Notes under the pieces: model-generated
Databases searched by the model: none
What the model saw: only the letters and a program-made list of their open reading frames with translations
What the model was told of the DNA's origin: nothing
Shown: positions 1-8,169 of the stretch, in pieces
How the letters are laid out: every line of letters begins with the position of its first letter
Numbering within the stretch: the first letter of the stretch is position 1
NCBI RefSeq assembly: GCF_015694345.1
Contig: NZ_JADQDC010000013.1
Coordinates: 1 to 64,000, forward strand
Length of the DNA stretch: 64,000 nucleotides
Direction: 5' to 3'
Source of the DNA: Novosphingobium jiangmenense
Lineage (GTDB): Bacteria; Pseudomonadota; Alphaproteobacteria; Sphingomonadales; Sphingomonadaceae
Position numbers and translations under genes: made by a program

Positions 1-61
1 GCGCAAGCAGAAGCTCGTTCTTCTCAGCTTCGCTCAGCACATGAAGCGGGGGTGGGGCCAT
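1..61 (-). CDS. N-terminal fragment of an IS66-like transposase (runs off the window)
   Basis: Reading leftwards from an ATG at 61-59 gives an open frame that continues past the window edge. The twenty visible residues begin M-A-P-P-P-L and continue LSEAEKNELLLA, which resembles the start of the large transposase (TnpC) of IS66-family elements, where a proline-rich leader is followed by a 'LSEAEKDAL'-type helix. Only the N-terminus is visible, so neither the catalytic DDE domain nor integrity can be judged. The match is from memory of the family and is tentative; another coiled-coil protein could begin the same way. Confidence 0.4.
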   Translation of the reverse strand, partial: MAPPPLHVLSEAEKNELLLA

Positions 62-252
62 CCCAAGGGTGAATCAAACTCCGAGTCACCGCGCAACCAT
101 TTTCTGCCAACCTCGTGAGCAGTTACGCGGAGAGGTTATAATTGGGCGGCAACGAAGGGGGAACTGCTAAACTGGCGTCATGGTTATGCCAAGCGGCCTA
201 GCATTGGCCCTGTTTCTTCAGGCCCGTTCCATGAACATGTGGAGAGTTGGTT

Positions 253-1020
253 TTGAAGCAGTCATTCTCGATAGGCTTTAATCAGTACGAGAGGACGGCG
301 CAGGCATATCCTGCGTTGTTATGCACCCTACCGATTTTTGCATTGATTTCAGTGTGGCTGCCAAATGCAATGAACATTGCGACTGCCCTAAGCTCCTTAG
401 GATTTTCCGCAGCGATTACTATGCTGATGATGCAATGGGGACGCAGGCTGGGTCGAAAAATTGAGGCTGAAGGGGAGCTCGGAAGCTCTGTCACAGTTGC
501 AATCTTAAGGCACGATGGCGAAAAACTTTCACCTTTGGTCCGCGCCCGCTACCATGAGTGCTTCCGAGCCCATGGCATAGTTCTGCCGACTAAGGCAGAG
601 CAAGACCATGACCCTCAAGGGTCTGATGCAGCATTCGATGCTGCTATCTCTTGGTTGCGAGAGAAGACGCGTGACGAGAAAAAGTTCTTCCTAATACACT
701 CCGAAAATAGATCTTATGGATTTAGAAGAAATCTACTAGGACTTAAGAAAATTGGAATTGCCGTTCTGATAATTTCAATAATCATAAATGTAACGCTTAT
801 GATATACGAAGGTGATGCTAATGGCCTTAATGAGGCTGCTGCGGCATTGTTGCTTTTTCAAATTTTCGGGTGCGCCCTTTGGATATGGTTAGTCAATCCG
901 GCGTTCGTACGAGATGCCAGCCAATGTTACGGGGTACGGCTTCTGGCGGCCTGCGAAGTTTTGGCAACAAAGGAAGGGCGCGTGAGTAAAAGCGCTGCCA
1001 AAAGCAATCCTCGCCATTGA
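253..1020 (+). CDS. hypothetical membrane protein with four predicted helices
   Basis: I do not recognise this family. The start chosen is TTG at 253, because GGAGAG at 241-246 sits six bases upstream; a TTG at 247 would leave no room for it. The protein (about 255 residues) has two hydrophobic helices near residues 18-37 and 42-62, a soluble middle of about 100 residues, and two more helices near 170-188 and 195-215, followed by a short basic tail. Codons such as AAA, ATA and ATT are frequent, and the gene is visibly richer in A+T than its neighbours. With an IS66-like fragment just upstream, this suggests recent acquisition. Function unknown. Confidence 0.6.
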   Translation: MKQSFSIGFNQYERTAQAYPALLCTLPIFALISVWLPNAMNIATALSSLGFSAAITMLMMQWGRRLGRKIEAEGELGSSVTVAILRHDGEKLSPLVRARYHECFRAHGIVLPTKAEQDHDPQGSDAAFDAAISWLREKTRDEKKFFLIHSENRSYGFRRNLLGLKKIGIAVLIISIIINVTLMIYEGDANGLNEAAAALLLFQIFGCALWIWLVNPAFVRDASQCYGVRLLAACEVLATKEGRVSKSAAKSNPRH

Positions 1021-1115
1021 AATCTGGCTAGCCGCTACAACCGGCTTCCCTTCTTCCCCGCGTCTCTGCACAAATCTAAAAACCATTTTCCTACACCCCC
1101 CATCTTCGCCTAGAA

Positions 1116-1130
1116 GTTCCCGTTTCGTTC
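1116..1130 (+). promoter_or_regulatory. candidate LexA (SOS) box, GTTC-N7-GTTC
   Basis: The sequence GTTCCCGTTTCGTTC is a perfect match to the GTTC-N7-GTTC direct repeat known as the LexA operator of alphaproteobacteria. It lies 16 bases before the ATG at 1147. It overlaps a hairpin formed by CCCGTTT and AAACGGG. Binding is inferred only. Confidence 0.5.
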
Positions 1131-1146
1131 CAAACGGGAGCCGCCC

Positions 1147-2472
1147 ATGTCGCACGCCGCCGATCCGCATCAGCCTTCCTCCTTCGGCAGGGGATGGATT
1201 CCCGCGAGCCGGGACATCGGGCTGCCCGATGATGCTCTGCCTGCGTTTGGCGCGAGGGGGCAGGGGCGCGCGGCGTCAGTCCCCCTCCCGCAGGCGGGAG
1301 GGGTTAGGGGTGGGCATTCGCCGTCAGGCGAACTGGGGGGCGGTGGGCATTCGCCGTCAGGCGAACTGGGGGGCGGTGGGCATTCGCCGTCAGGCGAACT
1401 TGGGTTTTTCACAGAAGATGAAGGAAAGGCCCACCCCCAGCCCCTCCCGCCTGCGGGAGGGGAGGAGAAGGGGAGCGCCCTCCCGCTTGCGTCGGCGGAA
1501 GCCGCACTCCTCCACCCCAACCAGTTCACGCCGACGCGCATCGCGAAGTTTCTCGATCACCTCAGCCGCCATGGGCAGGTGCGCATGGCGGCGCGGGTGG
1601 CGGGGGTGTCGCAGCAGACGGCCTATGTCCGCCGTCGCCGCGATCCGGCCTTTGCCGCTGGCTGGGACGCGGCGCTGATCCATGCGCGCGAGGCGGCCGA
1701 GCAGGTCCTCGCCGCCCGCGCGCTCCATGGCACCACCGAGACGATCTGGTTCCGGGGCGAGGCGGTGGGCGAGCGCCGGCGCTTCGACGCGCGGCTGCTG
1801 CTCGCCCATCTGGCCCGGCTCGACGCCCGCGCCGCCGCCGCGCCCAAGGCCGTCCACCACCTCGCCGAGGACTTCGACCACATGCTCCTCGCGCTCGCCG
1901 GGGGAGAGGACACCGCCACCGCCACCGGCTTTGCCAACCCGGCCCGCGAACGCTTCCTCGCCGCTTGCGAGCGCCAAGCCGAACAGGACTTCAAGCGCGC
2001 CTGCCCCTATCCCACCGACGACGAACCCGACGAGGCCTGGGACGACTGGCAGGACGCCCACAAGCTCTACACCGCCGAGGCCGCACAAGCCGCCCGCCAG
2101 ACCTGGGCCACCCGCGCCGCCGAAACCGAAACCCGCCTCGCCGCGCTGTTCGGGTACGAGGACGAGGAGGAGCGAGAGGCGCAGGCGGAGGAGGCGGAGA
2201 ACCAATCCCCCCGTCACCCCGGGCGAGACCCGGGGTCCCGCTTGACTGCGCCCACGCCCGAGCAAACAGCGGAAGCGCCAAGCCCCCCTGAACCGTGTAA
2301 ACCCCGTAAACCCCTCGGCGTGCTGAAGTGCGGAACTTCGGCCCCGGCGTTACTCTCGGCGAGCTTCAACTGGCCGATTCAAGCGCCTCGCCAGCTTCCA
2401 GCCACGCAGCTTCCGCTTCCTCCAGCGCCTGCGCAACCTTGGCTCGCCGCTGCGACAGGTCGCCCATGGTGA
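1147..2472 (+). CDS. helix-turn-helix protein with repeat-derived N- and C-terminal segments
   Basis: The recognisable core is at residues ~125-225: a helix-turn-helix stretch (AARVAGVSQQTAYVRRRRDP) followed by an acidic alpha-helical region. Such proteins are common in sphingomonads and resemble small terminase subunits; no function is established. The first ~115 residues are translated from a palindromic repeat, including three 11-residue repeats (GGHSPSGELGG). The last ~80 residues are Pro/Ala-rich and also contain a palindromic repeat. No in-frame start codon is visible between 1147 and the core, so the repeats appear to be really read through. The 3' end overlaps the converging ABC-F gene by 107 bases. 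A GTTC-N7-GTTC box precedes the start, suggesting DNA-damage control. The gene is probably real; its exact limits are less certain. Confidence 0.6.
   Translation: MSHAADPHQPSSFGRGWIPASRDIGLPDDALPAFGARGQGRAASVPLPQAGGVRGGHSPSGELGGGGHSPSGELGGGGHSPSGELGFFTEDEGKAHPQPLPPAGGEEKGSALPLASAEAALLHPNQFTPTRIAKFLDHLSRHGQVRMAARVAGVSQQTAYVRRRRDPAFAAGWDAALIHAREAAEQVLAARALHGTTETIWFRGEAVGERRRFDARLLLAHLARLDARAAAAPKAVHHLAEDFDHMLLALAGGEDTATATGFANPARERFLAACERQAEQDFKRACPYPTDDEPDEAWDDWQDAHKLYTAEAAQAARQTWATRAAETETRLAALFGYEDEEEREAQAEEAENQSPRHPGRDPGSRLTAPTPEQTAEAPSPPEPCKPRKPLGVLKCGTSAPALLSASFNWPIQAPRQLPATQLPLPPAPAQPWLAAATGRPW
1279..1462. repeat. palindromic repeat element with inverted arms
   Basis: Two inverted arms built on CCCTCCCGCAGGCGGGAGGG plus GGGGTGGGC (left arm ~1281-1317, right arm ~1427-1462) enclose three tandem 33-bp units. 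A second copy of the same arm pair lies at 8170-8300. The element is inside the coding frame of the helix-turn-helix gene. Confidence 0.8.
1312..1404. repeat. three tandem 33-bp repeats
   Basis: Units start at 1312, 1345 and 1378 with GGGCATTCGCCGTCAGGCGA. The period is exactly 33 bases, so each unit adds 11 codons and keeps frame; the third unit diverges at its end. Confidence 0.9.
2211..2244. repeat. short palindromic repeat (GTCACCCCGGG...CCCGGGGTCCCGC type)
   Basis: CCCCGGG and CCCGGGG form a hairpin around CGAGA, flanked by CGTCA and TCCCGC. This matches the general form of a dispersed repeat seen in many alphaproteobacterial genomes. It is read through in the C-terminal part of the helix-turn-helix gene. 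Confidence 0.65.
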
Positions 2473-4252
2473 GCTTGGCGAATTCCGGCGCGGCGCTTGT
2501 CGGTTCGAACATCGCGCGGTCGATCTGCGCCAGCTCGGCCTGCAGCTTGGCGACGCGCTTCTCGGCCTCGTTCTGGGCTTTCTGCAGCGCCTTGTACGTC
2601 TCGCGCGCGGTGGCCCGCGCCTTGCGGTCCTGCTGCGCGCCGCCGCTCTTGGCCTGCGTGTCGCTGCTGCCGCTGTCGGTCTTGGGCTGGTTGCGGCCGA
2701 GGATGAAGTCGATGTAGTCCTCGATGCTGCCGTCGAACGGCTTGGCGGTGCCGCCGTCGACGAGGACCAGGCGGTCGGCCACCAGTTCGGCCATGTGCCG
2801 GTCGTGGCTGATCAGGATCACCGCGCCCTTGTAGGCATTGAGCGCCTGCACCAGCGCCTCGCGCGCGTCGATGTCGAGGTGGTTGGTCGGCTCGTCGAGC
2901 ACCAGCATGTGCGGCGCGTCGCGAGTGACGAGGGCGAGGGCAAGGCGGGCGCGCTCACCGCCTGACAGCGTGCCGACCGCGCTCGTGGCGCGGTTGCCGG
3001 AGAAGCCGAAGCGCCCCAGCTGCGCGCGGACGGCGGCGGGGCTCTTGCCCTCCATCGCCCGCGTCATCAGTTCGAGCGGGGTGCCGCCATCGGCGATCTC
3101 CTCGACCTGGTACTGCGTGAAGTACCCGACCTGCATCTTCCCCGTCGCCGTCATCGCCCCGTCCATCGGCGCAAGCTGCGCGGCGAGCAGGCGGGCGAGC
3201 GTGGTCTTGCCGTTGCCGTTGCGGCCGAGTAGCGCGATGCGGTCATCCGGATCGATGCGCAGGTTGAGCCGCTGCAGCACCGGCTTGCCGGGAGTGTAGC
3301 CGACCGAAGCGAGGTCGAGCGTGATCAGCGGGGGGCGCAGTTCCTCGGGATCGGGGAAGTCGAAGCTGAGCGAGGGATCCTCGACCACTGCCGCGATCGG
3401 CTGCATCCTGGCCAGCATCTTGGCGCGCGACTGCGCCTGCTTGGCCGTCGATGCGCGGGCGGAGTTGCGGGCGATGTAGTCGCGGAGCCGGTCGGCCTGC
3501 GCTTCCTGCGCCGCACGCGCCGCCGCCTGCTGCGCCAGCCGCTCGTTGCGCTGCCGCTCGAAGCTGTCGTAGCCGCCGGGGTAGAGCGTGAGCTTGCCGG
3601 CGTGGAGGTGGACGATGTGGTCGGCCACGTTGTTGAGCAGGTCACGTTCGTGGCTGATCAGCAGCAGCGTGCCGGGATAGGCCTTGAGGAAGTTCTCCAG
3701 CCACAGCGTCGCTTCAAGGTCGAGGTGGTTCGAAGGCTCGTCGAGCAGCAGCACGTCGGGCGCGGAGAACAGCAGCGAGGCGAGCGCCACGCGCATGCGC
3801 CAGCCGCCGGAGAAGCTGTCGAGCGGGGCAGCCTGCATTTCCTCGTCGAAGCCGAGGCCGATGAGGATGCGCGCGGCGCGTGCGTCGGCGCTGTAGGCAT
3901 CGATGGCGAGCAGGCGGTCATGGACATCGCCGAGGCGGTTCGGGTCGGTGCAGGTCTCGGCTTCTGCGAGCAGTTGGGTGCGTTCGACATCGGCCGCAAG
4001 CACGGTCTCGAACGGCGTGGCGCTGCCGGCTGGCGCTTCTTGCGCGAGGTAGCCGAGGCGGGTGCGGCGCGGCATCTCGATGGCGCCTTCGTCGGGTTCG
4101 ATCTCGCCGATGATCGCCTTGACCAGCGTGGACTTGCCTGCGCCGTTGCGTCCGACCAGACCGACGCGGGCGCGTGGCGGCACCGCTACCGAGGCGCGGG
4201 AAATGATGTCGCGTCCGCCGAGGCGCACGGTGATGCCGTTGATGGTAAGCAT
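2366..4252 (-). CDS. ABC-F family ATP-binding protein (YheS/Uup-like)
   Basis: A soluble tandem ATPase of the ABC-F class, which acts on the ribosome rather than in transport. There are two nucleotide-binding domains: Walker A GRNGAGKST at ~34-42 with FSGGWRMRVAL and LLLDEPSNHLDLE, then a second Walker A GRNGNGKTT near ~340 with LSGGERARLALAL and VLDEPTNHLDID. An arginine/alanine-rich linker between them and a charged C-terminal coiled coil (last ~80 residues) fit the YheS/Uup branch. No membrane segments are present. The 628-residue length is usual. The 3' end converges on and overlaps the helix-turn-helix gene. The exact ABC-F subtype is uncertain. Confidence 0.93.
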   Translation of the reverse strand: MLTINGITVRLGGRDIISRASVAVPPRARVGLVGRNGAGKSTLVKAIIGEIEPDEGAIEMPRRTRLGYLAQEAPAGSATPFETVLAADVERTQLLAEAETCTDPNRLGDVHDRLLAIDAYSADARAARILIGLGFDEEMQAAPLDSFSGGWRMRVALASLLFSAPDVLLLDEPSNHLDLEATLWLENFLKAYPGTLLLISHERDLLNNVADHIVHLHAGKLTLYPGGYDSFERQRNERLAQQAAARAAQEAQADRLRDYIARNSARASTAKQAQSRAKMLARMQPIAAVVEDPSLSFDFPDPEELRPPLITLDLASVGYTPGKPVLQRLNLRIDPDDRIALLGRNGNGKTTLARLLAAQLAPMDGAMTATGKMQVGYFTQYQVEEIADGGTPLELMTRAMEGKSPAAVRAQLGRFGFSGNRATSAVGTLSGGERARLALALVTRDAPHMLVLDEPTNHLDIDAREALVQALNAYKGAVILISHDRHMAELVADRLVLVDGGTAKPFDGSIEDYIDFILGRNQPKTDSGSSDTQAKSGGAQQDRKARATARETYKALQKAQNEAEKRVAKLQAELAQIDRAMFEPTSAAPEFAKLTMGDLSQRRAKVAQALEEAEAAWLEAGEALESAS

Positions 4253-4377
4253 GGGAAAAGACTGGCGTCCGCTTCGGGAAAATCAGGGGGAAATCAGGTT
4301 GGATCGGGCGCGCGGGGTCCTGTCATGTTTGGCCCATGTAGGCAAGCGGAGTTGAAACCCATCACGGTGCCTGCGCG

Positions 4378-4508
4378 CGTCACCCCCATCCAACCTTCGC
4401 TAGCGGGCAAGCCCGCAAGCTGCGGTATCCTTCCCCCATCAAGGGGGAAGATGAAGGTGAGATGCCGCCACTTTGGCTGCACAACACGGCCAGACTGGGT
4501 TGGGGTGA
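4378..4508. repeat. inverted-repeat element abutting the tRNA-Ile2 3' end
   Basis: Outer arms CACCCCCATCCAACC (4381-4395) and GGTTGGGGTGATGG (about 4498-4511) are roughly complementary, with an inner perfect hairpin CTTCCCCC-ATCAA-GGGGGAAG at 4430-4450. The GGTTGGGGTG arm resembles the GGGTTGGGGGTGGGC arm of the elements at 1279 and 8170. Confidence 0.55.
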
Positions 4509-4585
4509 TGGTGGGCCCGGCAGGACTTGAACCCGCGACCTAGCCGTTATGAGCGGCCAGCTCTAACCAACTGAGCTACAGGCCC
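4509..4585 (-). tRNA. tRNA-Ile2 (CAU anticodon, lysidine-modified type)
   Basis: The cloverleaf folds completely on the minus strand: acceptor GGGCCTG/CGGGCCC, D arm GCTC...GAGC, anticodon stem GGCCG/CGGCT around CTCATAA, T arm GCGGG/CCTGC, discriminator A and an encoded CCA at 4511-4509. A CAT anticodon could mean Met, but the CTCATAA loop flanked by a G/C-rich stem and the absence of initiator features fit the minor isoleucine tRNA whose C34 is converted to lysidine by TilS. This identity is inferred from family resemblance. Confidence 0.9.
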
Positions 4586-4634
4586 ATCGCGACTTCCGCT
4601 AGCGGGACGTGGCGCGCTTGGCAAGGTGGCGGGA

Positions 4635-5648
4635 TCAGACTTGCGCTGCGGCGATGATCTCGTGGACGCTGGCCGGGGCGACGCCGCGATGGGCGAGGTA
4701 GGCGAAGACGCCGCGCCACCAGTCGTAGAACAGGTCAAGGTCTTCCTCGCTGCGGACGTAGGGCGTGAGGCCGGGGCGCAGCGAGGGGCTGTGGAACGAG
4801 AACACCAGCAGCGGCAGGCGATCATCAAGCGCCATGTCGATGCCGGTCAGGGCTTCGTCGAGCGTGACGCCTTCGGGAGTCAGCGGAATGCGATCGAGCA
4901 GGCCGAGGTGTGCGAGCGCGCCGCGCAGGCGGGGAACGCGCCACAGCGCCGGATAGAGCGCGGGGCCATGCTGGCGCAGGAGGCCGGCAAACACGGTGGT
5001 CAGCGGCATCTCGATCAGGCCACCGCGCCGGTCGATCCACCATGGGCGCAAGGGATGATCGCGGAAGTTGGGTCCGCCGGTCGAGCTGTAATCGAAGCGC
5101 GAGCGCACCGAGGTGTCGATCGCGATCGCGCAGTCCGACAGGATCGCGGCGGTGTTGGGGCCGACGCCATAGCGCCCGGCGCGGTAGATCATCGGGCCGA
5201 CGCCGAACGCCTGTTCGATGGTATCGCGCAGCTTGCGGAACTTCGCGCGCTCGAGTTCGGCGGGGAGATTGCCGGCGAAGCTGTTGTGGACATTGACGTG
5301 CTCGTCATGCGGCGGGCTCACCCAAGGGTGGAGTTGCACGCCGATCTCGGCACGGCCCGCCCTGACCGCGTCGCCGAGCACTTCTGCTGCGCGCGGATCG
5401 CTCGCCACCGGGAAATCGACGAGGTAGATCGGCTTGACGCCTGCACCTTCGCAGAACTGCTGGAACTTGGCGAGGCGGGGAATGTGGTCAAGGCCGTGGC
5501 TGGTGCGATCGAGCGGCTTGGACCAGTCAAACTCTTCCTCGGTATCGACCGTAAGCACGAAGCGCGTGCCGAAGCCGGGCGCGAAGGTGACGAAGTCATC
5601 GGGCGCCGGAAACCGCAGGATCTGTGGTGACAGAGGGGCCGTGGTCAT
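4635..5648 (-). CDS. polysaccharide deacetylase family protein (WalW-like)
   Basis: A 337-residue protein of the NodB/polysaccharide-deacetylase fold. The segment VLTVDTEEEFDW (~31-42) supplies the catalytic-type Asp, and QLHPW with NVHNSF (~125-145) the likely metal-binding histidines; FSFHSPSL near ~290 is the C-terminal histidine motif. No signal peptide is seen, so it is probably cytoplasmic or acts on intracellular sugar carriers. Its ATG overlaps the stop of the upstream kinase-like gene by four bases (ATGA), so the two are translationally coupled and probably work in one envelope-polysaccharide pathway. The substrate is not evident. Confidence 0.85.
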   Translation of the reverse strand: MTTAPLSPQILRFPAPDDFVTFAPGFGTRFVLTVDTEEEFDWSKPLDRTSHGLDHIPRLAKFQQFCEGAGVKPIYLVDFPVASDPRAAEVLGDAVRAGRAEIGVQLHPWVSPPHDEHVNVHNSFAGNLPAELERAKFRKLRDTIEQAFGVGPMIYRAGRYGVGPNTAAILSDCAIAIDTSVRSRFDYSSTGGPNFRDHPLRPWWIDRRGGLIEMPLTTVFAGLLRQHGPALYPALWRVPRLRGALAHLGLLDRIPLTPEGVTLDEALTGIDMALDDRLPLLVFSFHSPSLRPGLTPYVRSEEDLDLFYDWWRGVFAYLAHRGVAPASVHEIIAAAQV

Positions 5649-7423
5649 GCCGCGTTCTTGCCCGCAGCGCGATCGGCAGGAACTGCTTCGGTGAGCGGCA
5701 GCTCGACAACGATGCGGGAGCCTTCGCGATTTAGCGAGCCACCGCCGGCTTCGAACTCCGCCCGGGCGAGGCGCAGGGCGAAGCCATTGCCGAGCATTGC
5801 CGATGCGGCCAGCGCGCCGCCACCGACAGGCGCTTCCGGGGCGAACAGCGCTTCGTCATCGAGCCGGTCAAGCGAGGCGGGGAGAGTGATCGACAGCGCA
5901 GCACGGCCGGGGTGTTCGTCGAGCGAGATCGTCATGCGCTCGGCGGGAGCGACGCTGGTGGCGACGACCGAGAGCAGGCGCCAGACGCTGCGCTCGATCT
6001 CGTCGGCGGCAAAGGCGACAGCGAGCGGCCTTGGCGGCATGGCCACGGCGAGGCGGACATTGCGGGCGGCCAGGATCGGCGAGACCTGTTCGATCAGGCG
6101 GGCGACAATGGCGGTGGCATCGGCCTGTCCGCTGTCGATGCCGATGGCGCCGGATTCGAGTTTGACGAGCCGTTCGATCTCTTCGAAGCCGGCCAGCATC
6201 TGCGCGGCGTCGGCGGCGATGCTGGCGGCCATGGCGCGGTACTGGTGCGGGGTGGCGCCGAAGACCTGGCTCTGGATCATTTCGGCGAAGCCCTGGATCG
6301 CGTTGATCGGGGTGCGCAGTTCGTGGAGCAACTGGCGCAAGCGATCGGCCTCGGCGGCAAGCGAGAGATGCGGCGACGGTGCCGGATCTTCGTGCGCGGC
6401 AACGGGGCGGCGCAGGCGCAGCAGGTAGCCGGTGAAGCGCCCGCCATCGGGAGCGAAGAGCGGCGTGCCGTCGGCCTGCCAGCTGCCGGCGACGAATTCT
6501 GCGCCCTCGATTTCCAAGGCGCCGGCGGTGATCGGCTGGCGCAGGCGGAAGGCCATGGCCATGCCGGCATTGCAATGCACCGGTGCAGCAGGATCGGCGG
6601 TGAACACGCGGCTGCCGACGAGCATCCCCGGCGGGTCAACAGATGCGTGGACGACGCTGCCGAGGGCATCGGTGCGCAAGTCTATGGAGGCAATAGGCTT
6701 GCGCGGGACGTGCTGTTCCTCGCCGAACGGCAGCAGCGGGGCAAGACCGTCACCGCGGGAGGCGAGCGCAGGGGTTGCGGCGCGTTCCTCGCGCGTGCGG
6801 CGGAAGGCCTCGATCCGGCGCACGATCGCGCCGATGCCGTCCTGCGCCCGCACTTCGGCTGAAACCGGTTCGGGTTCGGGTTCGGGCTGGTGTTGTTCGA
6901 CCGGCGCGGGATCGGGCTCCGCTTCCTCCAGCGGGATGATCAGATCGAGCGGTTCGGATGGTGCGGCAGGTGCGGCTTCGGCCGCTTCGGGTTGCGGCAG
7001 CAGGAAGTCGTTGATGCCCAGGCGCGACAGGAGGTCGCGGACGTCCTGCGACAGATCGGAGCGGTGCCGGACGAAGCCGCGCGTCTGCGTCGGCAGGCGC
7101 GGGATCAGGGCGAGCCAGTCCTCGCTGGCGAGACGGGCAGCGGCGACAGCCGCGGCGGCGGTGCGTGGGCCGCACTGGGCGAAGTGGTAGACCAGGATCG
7201 GCGAGCGGTGCGGAGCCGACCGCAGCACGGCGGCGCATTCCTCGTCGTCGAGCAGGGCGACCAGCGAATCGATCCGCTGCAGCGCGCCGGCATGCTGGCG
7301 ATTCCACCCGGCAAGCGGCACCGGGCCGAGCAGGTCGACCAGCTGGCGCAGTTGCGTTCTGGCTGCCGTCTTGCCGGCCACGTTGGTACGCAGCACGGTC
7401 TCAAGGCGGTCATCGACGATCAT
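5645..7423 (-). CDS. histidine-kinase-like protein with degenerate ATPase domain
   Basis: The start is ATG at 7423 (MIVDDRLETVL), with GGAG five bases upstream; a longer frame to 7573 lacks support. The N-terminal half contains helical segments and Pro/Glu-rich linkers (EEAEPDPAPVEQHQ). A HisKA-type dimerisation helix with LLHELRTPINAIQGF carries the phospho-acceptor His at about residue 360. The following ATPase region lacks a recognisable N-box asparagine and a DxGxG G1 box; only a loose GNGFALRLA G2-like motif remains. It may therefore bind partners or accept phosphate rather than autophosphorylate. It has no transmembrane segment. It is coupled to the deacetylase gene and runs divergently from the Lrp gene. 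Confidence 0.8.
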   Translation of the reverse strand: MIVDDRLETVLRTNVAGKTAARTQLRQLVDLLGPVPLAGWNRQHAGALQRIDSLVALLDDEECAAVLRSAPHRSPILVYHFAQCGPRTAAAAVAAARLASEDWLALIPRLPTQTRGFVRHRSDLSQDVRDLLSRLGINDFLLPQPEAAEAAPAAPSEPLDLIIPLEEAEPDPAPVEQHQPEPEPEPVSAEVRAQDGIGAIVRRIEAFRRTREERAATPALASRGDGLAPLLPFGEEQHVPRKPIASIDLRTDALGSVVHASVDPPGMLVGSRVFTADPAAPVHCNAGMAMAFRLRQPITAGALEIEGAEFVAGSWQADGTPLFAPDGGRFTGYLLRLRRPVAAHEDPAPSPHLSLAAEADRLRQLLHELRTPINAIQGFAEMIQSQVFGATPHQYRAMAASIAADAAQMLAGFEEIERLVKLESGAIGIDSGQADATAIVARLIEQVSPILAARNVRLAVAMPPRPLAVAFAADEIERSVWRLLSVVATSVAPAERMTISLDEHPGRAALSITLPASLDRLDDEALFAPEAPVGGGALAASAMLGNGFALRLARAEFEAGGGSLNREGSRIVVELPLTEAVPADRAAGKNAA

Positions 7424-7683
7424 CAAGGCTCCGCGCTCGGGTTCAGCGGGACCGTAGCACGATGCCGCGGTCAATGGGGATAGCCGCAAGGGATTAGCCC
7501 CCATAAACCTAACAAATCGTGCCTCTTGCGCAAAGGTGGCTATCCACGGCGTTGCAATGTGGGACGATTGCAATATGAAACAATAAAATTATCTTGGACT
7601 GCGGATTTTGTGCGGAAAGTTGCGACTCATGCTTCTTTCCGAATTCCCCGGCCGGGGTTCAGCGAAACGGACGTACAAAAAGA

Positions 7684-8151
7684 ATGGCAACCCTTGATGG
7701 TATCGACCGGCGCTTGCTTGCCGAACTGCAGGCAGAGGGCCGCGTCACCAACGTCGAACTGGCACAGCGCGTAGGGCTTACTGCACCGCCGTGCCTGCGG
7801 CGTGTCCGGGCGCTGGAGGATGCCGGAGTGATCCGCGGCTATCACGCCGATCTCGATGCCTCGAAGCTGGGCTTTGCCATCACTGTGTTCGCGCTCGTCA
7901 GCCTCAAGAGCCAGGCCGAGGAATCGCTCCGCCAGTTCGAGGACCACATGCGCACCCTGCCCGAAGTGCGCGAGTGCCACATGCTCAACGGCGAGATCGA
8001 CTTCATCCTCAAGATCGTCAGCCGCGACCTGCAGAGCTTCCAGGAATTCCTGACCAGCAAGCTGACGCCTGCACCCAACGTGGCGAGCGTGAAGACTTCG
8101 CTGACGATCCGTACGGCCAAGCAGGTGCCCGGGGTGCCGCTGGAGGATTGA
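7684..8151 (+). CDS. Lrp/AsnC family transcriptional regulator
   Basis: A 155-residue protein starting at ATG 7684 (MATLDGIDRRLLAELQ); an upstream in-frame extension to 7594 is out of family. An N-terminal winged helix-turn-helix (LLAELQAEGRVTNVELAQRVGLT...CLRRVRALE, split here) occupies ~5-60 and the ligand-binding RAM domain ~65-150, including MLNGEIDFILKIVSRD. These proteins form octamers and respond to amino acids. The upstream 260-base divergent spacer has an A+T-rich stretch (7555-7600) that may hold the promoter. The target and ligand cannot be read from the sequence. Confidence 0.92.
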   Translation: MATLDGIDRRLLAELQAEGRVTNVELAQRVGLTAPPCLRRVRALEDAGVIRGYHADLDASKLGFAITVFALVSLKSQAEESLRQFEDHMRTLPEVRECHMLNGEIDFILKIVSRDLQSFQEFLTSKLTPAPNVASVKTSLTIRTAKQVPGVPLED

Positions 8152-8169
8152 TATGGTGGCGCTGCATGA

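Noticed and set aside
1279..1462. CRISPR-like array
   Set aside because: The three 33-bp repeats are contiguous, without spacers, and form part of a coding frame.
4509..4585. tRNA-Met reading of the CAT anticodon
   Set aside because: The anticodon arm and acceptor fit the lysidine-type tRNA-Ile2 better; initiator and elongator Met features are missing.
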